Source: Marivita geojedonensis (GTDB taxonomy: Bacteria; Pseudomonadota; Alphaproteobacteria; Rhodobacterales; Rhodobacteraceae). Taken from it: 64,000 nucleotides of DNA. A program made the position numbers and the translations under genes. Positions 1-8,547 of this stretch are shown in pieces (position 1 is the stretch's first letter; each line of letters starts with the position of its first letter). The stretch covers positions 496,001-560,000 of the forward strand of contig NZ_JFKC01000001.1 of assembly GCF_002115805.1 (NCBI RefSeq). Direction: 5' to 3'. The notes under the pieces are model-generated. The model was given only the letters and a program-made list of their open reading frames with translations. It was not told where the DNA came from and did no database searches.

Positions 1-1
1 G

Positions 2-616
2 GTTGCACTAAGCTCTGACATGGCAAAACGATGCCGCGCGTCCGGTGTGCCCGTGGTGCTGTTCAACCGCAAGCTGGAGGCCGAGGGCGAATTGGCAGTG
101 GTCTCGGACAACCGGATGGGGGGGCGTCTGGCGGCGGATCATCTCATCTCGTTGGGGCGCACGCGCATCGGCTACATCGCCGGTTGGGAAGGCGCGAGTA
201 CGCAACGCGACCGCGAGGCAGGGTTTATGGAAGGGCTGCGCGCCGCCGGTCTCGGTCTGTTTGCGCGGGAGGTCGGTGATTACCGCCTGCCCCGTGCCAA
301 AGAGGCGGCACGACGCATGTTCGACACGCCCGACCGCCCGGATGCGGTGTTCGTGGCCAATGACTATATGGCCTTCGGGGTGATGGATGTTCTGCGGTCG
401 GAACTTGGTTTGCGTGTACCGGAAGATGTGGCGCTGATCGGCTTTGACGATGTACCGAGTGCTGCTTGGCCCGCCTACAGCCTGACCACCATCAAACAGG
501 ACGCCGAGGCGATGGTGACCACAACAGTGAACGCGTTGCTGTCAGAGATTGGCGGGACAGAGGTCACCTCCCCTGCCCCGTTGCCTGTAGCTTTGATCCG
601 TCGCGGTTCGGCCTGA
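2..616 (+). CDS. LacI-family transcriptional regulator, 5' truncated by window edge
   Basis: Only the C-terminal 204 residues are visible; the reading frame is open from base 2, so the helix-turn-helix region lies outside the window. The visible part is a periplasmic-binding-protein-like effector domain typical of LacI/GalR regulators: the SDNRMGG segment, HLISLGRTRIGYIAG, then DAVFVANDYMAFGVMD and the closing LIGFDDVPSA, followed by TTIKQDAEAM near the end. It ends 9 bases from the convergent soeC end. A LacI-type palindrome in front of soeA (5321-5334) makes local control of the sulfite dehydrogenase operon plausible, but the effector is not known and this link is inference. Confidence 0.9.
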   Translation, partial: VALSSDMAKRCRASGVPVVLFNRKLEAEGELAVVSDNRMGGRLAADHLISLGRTRIGYIAGWEGASTQRDREAGFMEGLRAAGLGLFAREVGDYRLPRAKEAARRMFDTPDRPDAVFVANDYMAFGVMDVLRSELGLRVPEDVALIGFDDVPSAAWPAYSLTTIKQDAEAMVTTTVNALLSEIGGTEVTSPAPLPVALIRRGSA

Positions 617-625
617 ACCCGGGAA

Positions 626-1498
626 TTACCGCATCCCGTAGTAGAGGCCCACGACGTGCTCGGCTTCTGCAAAGAACAGCCAGCGGGAGACCAGAACACC
701 CGCGATATGGCTGAGGACCGCTAAGAGGCCGAAGATGTGGGGATAGGGCAGAAGCAGCAGGACTACCGGCACGACCAGCATCAGGATTAGCGAAATCATC
801 CGCAGTTTCTGGGCGTGTCTGCGGCCCACCGTGTAGACCATCTCGTTCAGCAGGTAGTTGGTCCCGGTATGCGGCGGCTCAAACGCCCGGACCTGCCCCA
901 TTCGGCCGAGCCCGGTGGCTGTTTGCAGATCGGTACCGCTTTGCTTGAACCGCGTGTCGCCGGTCTTCCACCAGATGCCTTGAATGGCTCCGGCAATGAG
1001 CAACAGGACAAGACCGACCGTAACCCGGCCTGACAGCAATGCTCCACCCGCGAGGGAGAGAGACACAAAAAGCGCTGAGGTCAGACCCGTGTTCCAGCGT
1101 GGAACCGTCTTGAGCTGGGCGTAGATCATGGAGGTCGTATAGACCGTCAGAAGGCTGAAGAACGCTCCGAGCCATCCAAGCACCGCGATCTGTGTTTCGA
1201 AAAACACGAGAAACAGCCCGTAGAGACCCATCGTCACGAGCGCCGCAACCGCACACCATGCCTCGCGACTGAGCCAACTGGTTTGCCATTGCGTAAACGC
1301 CTTGATGGCGCGCTCCGGCCGTCCAAGGTGGAAGGTCGAGGAAATCAATCCTCCTACGGCCAGAATGTAGGCAATTGCAAAGAACGCGAACGCGACCCAG
1401 CCGGTGGGCGCGGTGTTGTCGACACCAAGCCAGAACAGAAGACCAAGTCCCAGTCCCGAAAATGTGCTGAAGGCGATAATGGATGGAGCCGGATGCAT
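626..1498 (-). CDS. soeC: Sulfite dehydrogenase membrane anchor subunit SoeC (DmsC-like)
   Basis: A 290-residue hydrophobic protein with about eight membrane segments, of the DmsC anchor type. It should hold the SoeAB dimer on the cytoplasmic face of the inner membrane and pass electrons from sulfite to quinone. I chose the ATG at 1498 (MHPAPSIIAF), which overlaps the soeB stop codon by one base; the frame could open 10 codons upstream, inside soeB, but this is less likely. It is last in a soeA, small ORF, soeB, soeC operon. DmsABC or another molybdoenzyme is the alternative; the nearby xsc/pta/ackA genes favour sulfite as substrate. Confidence 0.85.
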   Translation of the reverse strand: MHPAPSIIAFSTFSGLGLGLLFWLGVDNTAPTGWVAFAFFAIAYILAVGGLISSTFHLGRPERAIKAFTQWQTSWLSREAWCAVAALVTMGLYGLFLVFFETQIAVLGWLGAFFSLLTVYTTSMIYAQLKTVPRWNTGLTSALFVSLSLAGGALLSGRVTVGLVLLLIAGAIQGIWWKTGDTRFKQSGTDLQTATGLGRMGQVRAFEPPHTGTNYLLNEMVYTVGRRHAQKLRMISLILMLVVPVVLLLLPYPHIFGLLAVLSHIAGVLVSRWLFFAEAEHVVGLYYGMR

Positions 1499-2247
1499 CA
1501 GAGTTTCTCCAGCGATTTGTTGAGCCACCCCAAAAAGCCTTTCGGCTCTTCCGCGACCGGTGCAAGCAGCGGAGCGAGGATGTCGATTTCTTCGTTCAGC
1601 CGGTCCTTGGGACGGGGTGGCAGGTATTTGTTGACGGGCTTGGTGCCCTGTTCCGGCATCAGGTCCATGCCGCCGCGTTCCGCGACAAGCTGGCTGACTT
1701 CACTATCCGGATCACCAAGATCCCCGAAGTGGCGAGCGTTCGACGGGCATGTGCGCACGCAGGCGGGCACGCGGTCTTCCTCGGGGAGGTTCTCGTTGTA
1801 GATGCGGTCCACGCAAAGGGTGCATTTCTTCATCACCCCTTCTGCCTTGTCCAACTCGCGCGCACCATAGGGACAGGCCCAGGCGCAGAGGCCGCAGCCG
1901 ATGCAGTCTTTCTCGTTCACCAGAACGATCCCGTCCTCGGTGCGCTTGTAGCTGGCCCCGGTCGGACAGACGGTCACACAGGGCGCGTCTTCGCAATGCA
2001 GGCAGGATTTCGGGAAATGGATGAGCTGTGCCGGGCCGCTTTCCGGCTGGACCTCGTAGGAATGAACCCGGTTAAGGAACGTGCCGGAAGGGTCCGCGCC
2101 ATAGGGGTCTTGATCGGACAGCGGAGCGCCGTAGTTTTCGGTGTTCCAGCCTTTGCAGGACACAACACAGGCATGGCACCCGACACAGGTGTCGAGGTCG
2201 ATCACCAGACCCATCTTGCGCTCGGTCTTTTCAGGAAGCTGCGTCAT
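1498..2247 (-). CDS. soeB: Sulfite dehydrogenase iron-sulfur subunit SoeB
   Basis: A 249-residue ferredoxin-like electron-transfer subunit of the DmsB/NrfC family. Four cysteine clusters are visible: CVGCHACVVSC at residues 21-31, CLHCEDAPCVTVCPTGA, CIGCGLCAWACPYGA, and a CTLC...CVRTCP set split by a loop rich in acidic residues. These would ligate four [4Fe-4S] centres that wire the molybdenum subunit to the membrane anchor. There is no signal peptide, in keeping with a cytoplasmic enzyme. The ATG at 2247 overlaps the stop codon of the preceding small ORF by the ATGA pattern, which suggests coupled translation. Confidence 0.88.
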   Translation of the reverse strand: MTQLPEKTERKMGLVIDLDTCVGCHACVVSCKGWNTENYGAPLSDQDPYGADPSGTFLNRVHSYEVQPESGPAQLIHFPKSCLHCEDAPCVTVCPTGASYKRTEDGIVLVNEKDCIGCGLCAWACPYGARELDKAEGVMKKCTLCVDRIYNENLPEEDRVPACVRTCPSNARHFGDLGDPDSEVSQLVAERGGMDLMPEQGTKPVNKYLPPRPKDRLNEEIDILAPLLAPVAEEPKGFLGWLNKSLEKL

Positions 2248-2408
2248 GCGGTGCGGTCCTCCGTGATCTTGATAGTCGGTCCGGGCGCAAACCCTATGGG
2301 CTGTTCCGCCTCTTTGTCCCAGGTTGCGACGAACCAGATGAACGACCCGGCCATGCCGATCAGGACGATGGCGATAACCGCTAGTGTGGCTTTCACTGGT
2401 CCGTTCAT
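2244..2408 (-). CDS. 54-residue single-pass membrane protein between soeA and soeB
   Basis: A short reading frame fills the gap between soeA and soeB exactly. It starts at ATG 2408, which overlaps the soeA stop by four bases (ATGA), and its TGA overlaps the soeB ATG by four bases. The product begins MNGPVKATLAVIAIVLIG and has one membrane helix at about residues 6-30, followed by a polar 24-residue tail on one side (DKEAEQ...TEDRTA). The double overlap strongly suggests that it is translated as part of the soe operon. I recognise no family. A role as a small accessory or assembly subunit of the SoeABC complex is inference. Confidence 0.75.
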   Translation of the reverse strand: MNGPVKATLAVIAIVLIGMAGSFIWFVATWDKEAEQPIGFAPGPTIKITEDRTA

Positions 2409-5233
2409 GGTTCCACCTTCCAGCGCAGTTCGTCCGGCCCCTGGCCGACAGGTGATTTCAACTCGTCGAACACCGGATGAGATTCCGAAGGCCCATCGAC
2501 CTTTTCGATTTTCACCCGCAGGTCAAACCATGCCGCCTGTCCGGTGATCGGGTCGGAGTTCGCCCAGCGCAAACCGTCGCCTTTGGGCGGCAGCAATTCG
2601 TGGATCAGGTGGTTGAGGAGGAAGCCTTTGGTCGCCTCGGGCGCATCCTTGTCCAAGGCCCACGCGCCTTTGCGCTTACCGATAGCGTTCCACGTCCAGA
2701 CGGTGTTTTCGTTCAGTGCAGCCATGTGCGCGACGGGCACGGTGATATTGCCATGGGCCGAAGTCACACGCGCCCAATCGCCGGTCTTGAACCCGTGCTT
2801 TTCCCAAAGCTTGGTCGGCAGGTAGAGCGGGTTGCGGCCGTGAATTTGCCGCAGCCAAGCGTTCTGTGTGCCCCAGCTGTGATACATCGCCATCGGGCGC
2901 TGAGTCAGCGCGTGGATCGCGAATTCCTCTGTATCTACGCGGCTGTCCTCGAACGGGGCATACCAGATCGGCAGCGGGTCGAGCGTTTCCTTGATCCGCT
3001 CGCGCAGGTGATCCGGCGGTTGGCGGTCGCCATGCCCTTCGGCAGCCAGCTGAAACTTGCGCATGGGTTCAACGTAAAGCTGGAAGATGTAGGGCGCGGC
3101 TGCATCGTAGAGGCCGATTTCGACCGCCCAGTCCTGATAGGCGGTGTTCCATGGCTTGTAGTAGAGACCCTCGTCCGGGACATGCGCCATCCAGAATCCG
3201 CCATTGGCGATGTAGCTATCGATCTGCGCCTCGTTCACGTCGCCACGCCCGCCGGTCAGGCCGTCTTCGCCCATACGCCAGCCCGCCAGCGGGCCAACAC
3301 CGGGGCGGCGCTGGTGGTGGGTGATGTAATCGGCATAGTCTGCGTATTTCTGGCTGCCGTCCTCGTTGACGAAACCGGGCAGGTCGAGCTTTGCACCCAA
3401 TTCGCACAGAACAGACTGGAACCCCCGCACATCACGGTCCGGCTCCACCACCGGCCAACGGATCGCATCGGCTGCCGCGTCGGCTTCGCAGATCGGGCGG
3501 TCGAGGAGCGAGATACAGTCGTGCCGTTCAAGATAGGTTGTGTCGGGCAGGATCAGGTCGGCATAGGCGACCATCTCGGACGAGTAGGCATCGGAATAGA
3601 TGATGCGCGGGATCACGTATTCGCCGTTCTCGTCTGTGTCCGTCAGCATTTTCATCACGCCCGACGTGTTCATCGTCGAGTTCCACGACATGTTCGCCAT
3701 GTACATGAACAGCGTGTCGATCTTGTAGGGATCGCCGGCATAGGCGTTGGAAATGACCATGTGCATCAAGCCATGGGCGCTCATCGGGTTTTCCCAGGTG
3801 AAAGCCTTGTCGATGCGGGCGGGGGTGCCGTCATCCTTGAGGCAGAGATCCTCGGGACCATGCACGAATCCGAGATGCGGGCCGTCCAAGGGTTTGCCCG
3901 GCGTGACTTTGCAATGCGGCTTGGGATGCGCTGTGGCCGGTTTCGGGTAAGGCGGCTTGAAGCGGAAGCCACCTGGGGTTTCGACGGCGCCCAGCAGGAT
4001 TTGCAGCATGTGCAGCGCACGGCAGGTCTGAAAACCGTTGGAATGCGCACTGATGCCGCGCATCGAATGGAAACTGACCGGACGGCCCAGCATCTTGTCA
4101 TGCTTTTCACCGCGGAAATCAGTCCAGGGCTGGTCGATTTCGATGGCCTCGTCAAAGGCGACACGGGCAATCTCGGCCGCGATGCGCTTGATCTTCTTCG
4201 CGGACACACCGCAGGTTTCTGCCACCGCTTCCGGGGCGTATTGCGGATCAAGATAACGTTCGGCCATCAGGTGCATGACGGTCTTGTGTGTGATCCCGGC
4301 ATGACGGTAGCTGGCGGCGAGGTCAGGTTTTACGCCCGGCTGATCAAAGGGGGTCAGCTTGCCGGTCGCGCGGTCCATCACAAGCGGCTTGCCGTTTTCG
4401 TCCTTGAGGAACAACCCATGCTCCGGCGATTTTGGATCGCCATTCACGAGCACTGGTGCATTGGTGTATCGCGCAAGGTAATCGAGGTCGATCTTCCCGG
4501 CCTTCATCAACTCGTGCACCAGCGAAAGGATGAACAACCCATCCGTCCCCGGCGTGATGCCAACCCAGTCATCGGCAATCGCATTGTACCCGGTGCGGAT
4601 CGGGTTGACGCCGATCACCTTGGCCCCGCGCGCCTTGATCTTGCCGAGGCCCATCTTGATCGGGTTGCTGTCGTGATCCTCGGCCACGCCAAAGAGCATG
4701 AACAGCTTGGTGTGGTCCCAATCCGGCTGCCCGAATTCCCAGAACGCGCCGCCCATTGTGTAGATGCCTGCGGCGGCCATGTTCACTGAACAGAACCCAC
4801 CATGCGCGGCATAGTTCGGCGTGCCGAAATTTTGCGCCCAGAAGCTGGTGAAGGATTGCGACTGGTCCCGCCCAGTAAAGAAGGCAAGTTTCTCTGGCGC
4901 AGTGTCGCGGATCGGCTTCAGCCAGTCTGTCGCGATCTGCAGCGCCTCGTCCCAGCTGATTTCTTCAAACTCACCAGAACCGCGCGGGCCAACCCTCTTG
5001 AGAGGCGCACGAAGGCGGGATGGCGCATTGTGCTGCATGATGCCCGCGCTGCCCTTGGCACAGAGCACACCCCGGTTCACAGGATGGTCCCGGTTGCCTT
5101 CGATATAGGCGACCTTACCGTCCTTCATGTGCACATTGATCCCACAGCGGCAGGCGCACATGTAGCAGGTGGTTTTACGCACCTCGTCCGAGACTTTTGG
5201 TGACAGGTTCAGCTCTGGCTGGACGTGGCCCAT
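2405..5233 (-). CDS. soeA: Sulfite dehydrogenase molybdopterin subunit SoeA
   Basis: A 942-residue molybdopterin oxidoreductase of the DMSO-reductase superfamily. An N-terminal [4Fe-4S] motif is formed by C23, C26, C30 and C58, the last inside NRGVLCAKG; molybdopterin-binding and dinucleotide-binding domains follow, and the C-terminal domain contains GDWARVTSAHG. No Tat signal is present, which separates it from periplasmic DmsA and fits cytoplasmic SoeA, which oxidises sulfite to sulfate and sends electrons to quinone. Length agrees with SoeA of sulfur bacteria and roseobacters as I recall it. It is first in its operon, 108 bases beyond the citrate synthase stop, with a LacI-type palindrome in that gap. 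Substrate assignment rests on the neighbouring xsc, pta and ackA. Confidence 0.85.
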   Translation of the reverse strand: MGHVQPELNLSPKVSDEVRKTTCYMCACRCGINVHMKDGKVAYIEGNRDHPVNRGVLCAKGSAGIMQHNAPSRLRAPLKRVGPRGSGEFEEISWDEALQIATDWLKPIRDTAPEKLAFFTGRDQSQSFTSFWAQNFGTPNYAAHGGFCSVNMAAAGIYTMGGAFWEFGQPDWDHTKLFMLFGVAEDHDSNPIKMGLGKIKARGAKVIGVNPIRTGYNAIADDWVGITPGTDGLFILSLVHELMKAGKIDLDYLARYTNAPVLVNGDPKSPEHGLFLKDENGKPLVMDRATGKLTPFDQPGVKPDLAASYRHAGITHKTVMHLMAERYLDPQYAPEAVAETCGVSAKKIKRIAAEIARVAFDEAIEIDQPWTDFRGEKHDKMLGRPVSFHSMRGISAHSNGFQTCRALHMLQILLGAVETPGGFRFKPPYPKPATAHPKPHCKVTPGKPLDGPHLGFVHGPEDLCLKDDGTPARIDKAFTWENPMSAHGLMHMVISNAYAGDPYKIDTLFMYMANMSWNSTMNTSGVMKMLTDTDENGEYVIPRIIYSDAYSSEMVAYADLILPDTTYLERHDCISLLDRPICEADAAADAIRWPVVEPDRDVRGFQSVLCELGAKLDLPGFVNEDGSQKYADYADYITHHQRRPGVGPLAGWRMGEDGLTGGRGDVNEAQIDSYIANGGFWMAHVPDEGLYYKPWNTAYQDWAVEIGLYDAAAPYIFQLYVEPMRKFQLAAEGHGDRQPPDHLRERIKETLDPLPIWYAPFEDSRVDTEEFAIHALTQRPMAMYHSWGTQNAWLRQIHGRNPLYLPTKLWEKHGFKTGDWARVTSAHGNITVPVAHMAALNENTVWTWNAIGKRKGAWALDKDAPEATKGFLLNHLIHELLPPKGDGLRWANSDPITGQAAWFDLRVKIEKVDGPSESHPVFDELKSPVGQGPDELRWKVEP

Positions 5234-5320
5234 ATCTATCCTCCCTGATCCGCCGGGTGTCGCCCCGGTCGGAGTTGGCGACAGTGTTCATGTTTCTGCG
5301 CCGATGGTAAAGGCGCATAA

Positions 5321-5334
5321 TGCAAGCGCTTACA
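5321..5334. promoter_or_regulatory. LacI-type operator in front of soeA
   Basis: The minus strand reads TGTAAGCGCTTGCA, a 14-base near-perfect palindrome (12 of 14 positions symmetric) that matches the family consensus TGNAARCGYTTNCA of LacI/GalR proteins. It lies 88 bases upstream of the soeA start and just beyond the citrate synthase stop. I noticed no second copy in the intergenic regions I read. A LacI-family gene closes the same operon at 2-616, which makes it the natural candidate to bind here. Confidence 0.55.
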
Positions 5335-5341
5335 TTTTACC

Positions 5342-6475
5342 TTAACGATCTTCGATCGGCACCCAGCCACGTGGTTCCAGCCCGTTGTAGAGCGTGAGCG
5401 GACGGATCAGGATATTGCCGCGCTGCTGTTCGATGCACTGGATCACCCAACCCGGCATCCGCCCGATGGCGAAGATCGGAACGTAGAGATCCATTGGAAT
5501 GCCGTGCAGTTGGTAGATCACCCCGGAATAGAAATCCACGTTCACGTTCAGACCGTGACGGCTGTAGGGCTTCATCGCTTCGACGACCGCTTGCAGGATC
5601 TCGTACCACTCAGGCGCGCCCATCTCCTCGCCCAGCTTGCGCACGCCTTCGCGCATGTGGCGCGCGCGGGGGTCTTCGGCGCGGTAGACGCGATGGCCGA
5701 AACCGGTGACGGCCTCGCGGTTAGCGCGCTTGGTTTTCACGTACTCCGCCGCTTTGTCCGGCGTGCCGATCTCCTTGACCATCTTCATCACGTCTTCTGC
5801 CGCACCGCCATGCGCGGGGCCTGCCAGCGTGCTGAGCGCGGTCACGATGGCGCCGTGCAGGTTTGCCTCGGTTCCGACCGTTACACGTGCGGCAAAGCTC
5901 GATGCGTTGGCGCCATGCTCTGCGTGCAGGACGAAATCGACATCCGCAAGGCGGGCCGCATCCTCGGACGGCTTTTCTCCCTTGAGCATCCAGAGCCAGT
6001 TCGCGGCATGGCTGAGGCTGTCATCCGGTGCGACAGGATCGCGGCCGTTGCGGATGGCCTCATGCGCCGCAACAAGCGTGGGCACCTGTGCGGTTAGTCT
6101 GATGCCATTGCGCAGGAACGCCTCTTCTCCAGTCTCCAGGCTGTCGGGCTCCAACGCCGCGAGCGCCGAGACTGCGGTGCGCAGTACGTCCATCGGATGG
6201 CCGTCCTTGCAGACGCGGATTATGTCGAGCACCGGCTCCGGCACCGACCGCGCACTGCGCAATTCTGCGTCGAATGCCGCCAACTCACTTGCGTTCGGCA
6301 ATTCGCCTTTCATCAGCAGGTGGCAGACCTCTTCGAAGGTCGCGTGGGTCGCCAGGTCGTGGATCGAATAGCCGCGGTAATGCAGCGTGCCCGCCGCTCC
6401 GTCGATGTCGCTCACGCCAGACCGTTCAAAATAGACACCCTTCAAACCTCGGTTGATCTTGACGTTGTCTGTCAT
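5342..6475 (-). CDS. Citrate synthase (short bacterial/2-methylcitrate-synthase-like type)
   Basis: A 377-residue citrate synthase-fold enzyme that condenses acetyl-CoA (or propionyl-CoA) with oxaloacetate. The N-terminus GLKGVYFERSGVSDIDG and HYRGYSIHDLA are typical of the short type. The active-site triad is visible: the histidine of GPAHGG, the histidine of GFGHRVYR, and the aspartate of NVDFYSG. It differs from the usual longer type II enzyme, so it is probably a second copy. Placed between soeA and pta, it would draw the acetyl-CoA made from sulfoacetaldehyde into the TCA cycle. 2-Methylcitrate synthase is the alternative and cannot be excluded by eye. Confidence 0.8.
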   Translation of the reverse strand: MTDNVKINRGLKGVYFERSGVSDIDGAAGTLHYRGYSIHDLATHATFEEVCHLLMKGELPNASELAAFDAELRSARSVPEPVLDIIRVCKDGHPMDVLRTAVSALAALEPDSLETGEEAFLRNGIRLTAQVPTLVAAHEAIRNGRDPVAPDDSLSHAANWLWMLKGEKPSEDAARLADVDFVLHAEHGANASSFAARVTVGTEANLHGAIVTALSTLAGPAHGGAAEDVMKMVKEIGTPDKAAEYVKTKRANREAVTGFGHRVYRAEDPRARHMREGVRKLGEEMGAPEWYEILQAVVEAMKPYSRHGLNVNVDFYSGVIYQLHGIPMDLYVPIFAIGRMPGWVIQCIEQQRGNILIRPLTLYNGLEPRGWVPIEDR

Positions 6476-6511
6476 TGAAGGCTCCTTTGCGGCCGGAAAT
6501 GGGAGGGTGAG

Positions 6512-7375
6512 ATGAGCGTACTCGACAAGGCACGTGCCGCAGCAGCAGGGTCGCAGACACGGGTGGTGTTTCCGGAACGGGACGATCCGCGTGTCGCAGA
6601 CGCGGCGCAGCGGTTGACTGCGGACGGGCTGTGTATCGCGCTCGACGTGAGCGAAGACATTACAGAGGCGCAGGTTGCCGCCCTCGTGTCCGCTCGTGGA
6701 ATGAAAGAGGCTCTGGCCTGCCGGTTGTTGCAGAAACCCCTGTACCGCGCAGCTGCGATGGTCGCTGCGGGCGAGGCCGACGCGATGGTGGCTGGTGCGG
6801 ACAGCCCGACGCGGCGCGTGATCGAAGCGGCAAGTATGGCGATCGGACTTGCTGAAGGCGTGGCGATCCCGTCGTCGTATTTCCTGATGGTGTTCCCGGA
6901 CGGGCGCGAATTGGTGTTTGCCGATTGCGCAGTGAACGTCGATCCGGATGCAGCCGCACTGGAAGCCATTGCGCGAGCTTCAGCGGATACCGCAAAAGCG
7001 CTGCTGGGCGATGCACGGGTCGCGCTCTTGTCGTTTTCGACAGGCACCAGCGGCGCGGGCGACAGCGTGGAGCGCGTGCGCGCAGTGGCAGAGGCAACTG
7101 GCTTTGCCGGTCCTGTCCAGGCCGATGCCGCGCTGAACGCGACCATTGCGGCAAAGAAGGGACTGGGCAGCGGTGATGCCAATGTCCTCGTCTTCCCGTC
7201 GCTCGATGCCGGCAATATCGCGTACAAGCTCTGCCAGGAACTCGGGGGCGCGCAGGCCATCGGCCCCTTCCTGCAAGGCTTTGCCCGACCGGTCTGCGAT
7301 CTGAGCCGAGGAGCAACGGTGGACGACATCGTTGCCTCGACGCTTGTAACCATCGCCTTGGCCCAGCGCGCCTGA
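6512..7375 (+). CDS. pta: Phosphate acetyltransferase (short Pta)
   Basis: A 287-residue phosphotransacetylase, somewhat shorter than the usual 320-340 residues, converting acetyl phosphate made by Xsc into acetyl-CoA. Recognisable segments are RVVFPERDDPRVADAA, the MVAGADSPTRRVIEAA motif, LLSFSTGTSGAGDSVERV, VQADAALN, and the closing NVLVFPSLDAGNIAYKL. A clear ribosome site (GGGAGGG) precedes ATG 6512. Only 36 bases separate it from the divergent citrate synthase start. It is the only plus-strand gene inside an otherwise minus-strand sulfonate module, so it seems to have been inverted relative to the usual xsc-pta order. Confidence 0.9.
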   Translation: MSVLDKARAAAAGSQTRVVFPERDDPRVADAAQRLTADGLCIALDVSEDITEAQVAALVSARGMKEALACRLLQKPLYRAAAMVAAGEADAMVAGADSPTRRVIEAASMAIGLAEGVAIPSSYFLMVFPDGRELVFADCAVNVDPDAAALEAIARASADTAKALLGDARVALLSFSTGTSGAGDSVERVRAVAEATGFAGPVQADAALNATIAAKKGLGSGDANVLVFPSLDAGNIAYKLCQELGGAQAIGPFLQGFARPVCDLSRGATVDDIVASTLVTIALAQRA

Positions 7376-7385
7376 TCCGTGTATC

Positions 7386-8546
7386 TCATGCGGCCTCCAA
7401 CAAGGCCTGCGCGTCCATCGCGATCATACGCTCTTCTTCGGCAGGGATGACCCAGACGGCGACTTTGGAACTCTCCGCGTGTAGGCGCGGGCCCGAGCGG
7501 TGGTTGAAGTCCGGATTGATCCGCACGCCGGCCCATTCCAGACCGCGCAGGATGCGCGCCCGGACGCCCACGGCGTTTTCACCGATGCCACCGGTAAAGG
7601 CGATGGCATCCAAGCCCTCAAGCGCGGCGATCAGTGACCCGGCATGGCGCAACGTCCAGTAGCAGAAATGCTCGACCGCAAAGGCGCTTTCTGCCGACGC
7701 ATCCAGCATCAGCTTGCGCATGTCGGACTTTCCACCTGACAGGCCCAGCAGGCCGCTTTCATGGTTCAGGATCGCCTTGGTGCGCTCCAGCCCGTTTTCC
7801 CCGACCAGTCGCAGCACTGCGTTCGCGTCGATCCCGCCAGACCGTGTGCCCATGGTCAGGCCGTCCAATGGTGAATACCCCATTGTCGTGGCGATCGACT
7901 GGCCGTTGTGGATTGCACAGAGCGACGCGCCGTTGCCGAGGTGAAACGCCAGCAGGCGGGATGGCAAGGCTTCACCCGAAATCTCGGGAAGGCGACGGAC
8001 CAATGATGCATAGCTGAGACCATGGAACCCGTAGCGGCGGATGCCTTTGGTCTCCATCATCTTGGGGATGGCATAGCGGGTGGCCACGTTCGGGTTGGTC
8101 GCATGAAACGAGGTATCGAAACTCGCAAATTGGGGCAGGTCGGGAGCAAGCCGCGACAGGGCCTCCATCGGAGCGAGGTTGTGCGGGTTATGCAGTGGTG
8201 CAAGTGGCGTGCAGTTTGCGATCTCTGCGCGCACCTCATCCGTAACGCGCATCGGAGCGGTCAGTTTGCGGCCGCCATGCACCACGCGATGCCCCACCGC
8301 GCGAAGCGTGTCGGGCGTGATGCCACGCTCTGACAACGCCTTCAGGATCGCCTCCAGCGCTGCACGATGATCGATCAACACAACGTCGTGCTTTTCGTCG
8401 CCGATCCGCAGAATGGAGGCGCCGCCAATGGCCTCGGCCATGCCGGACAGGATTTCGTTCAACGCATCGTCAAACAGCGCGAACTTGATGGAGGACGACC
8501 CCGCATTCAGAACCAGTATAGGTCCGTTTACTGCGGGGTCGTTCAT
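7386..8546 (-). CDS. ackA: Acetate kinase
   Basis: A 386-residue acetate/propionate kinase that makes ATP from acetyl phosphate and ADP. The family signatures are all present: the N-terminal ILVLNAGSSSIKFALF, VGHRVVHGG, FDTSFHATNP, RYGFHGLSY, LAFHLGNGASLCAI, MGYSPLDGLTMGTRSGGID and FTGGIGENA. It ends 10 bases from the convergent pta and starts one base after the xsc stop codon, so it is co-transcribed with xsc. Together with Pta this gives the cell two outlets for the acetyl phosphate released by Xsc: substrate-level ATP plus acetate, or acetyl-CoA. Confidence 0.95.
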   Translation of the reverse strand: MNDPAVNGPILVLNAGSSSIKFALFDDALNEILSGMAEAIGGASILRIGDEKHDVVLIDHRAALEAILKALSERGITPDTLRAVGHRVVHGGRKLTAPMRVTDEVRAEIANCTPLAPLHNPHNLAPMEALSRLAPDLPQFASFDTSFHATNPNVATRYAIPKMMETKGIRRYGFHGLSYASLVRRLPEISGEALPSRLLAFHLGNGASLCAIHNGQSIATTMGYSPLDGLTMGTRSGGIDANAVLRLVGENGLERTKAILNHESGLLGLSGGKSDMRKLMLDASAESAFAVEHFCYWTLRHAGSLIAALEGLDAIAFTGGIGENAVGVRARILRGLEWAGVRINPDFNHRSGPRLHAESSKVAVWVIPAEEERMIAMDAQALLEAA

Positions 8547-8547
8547 A

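Noticed and set aside
1483-2547. A 354-codon open frame opposite soeB
   Set aside because: It is antisense to the four cysteine clusters of soeB and crosses two gene borders.
2477-4789. A 770-codon open frame opposite soeA
   Set aside because: It is the antisense shadow of a high-GC gene; the soeA strand has full family motifs and this frame has none.
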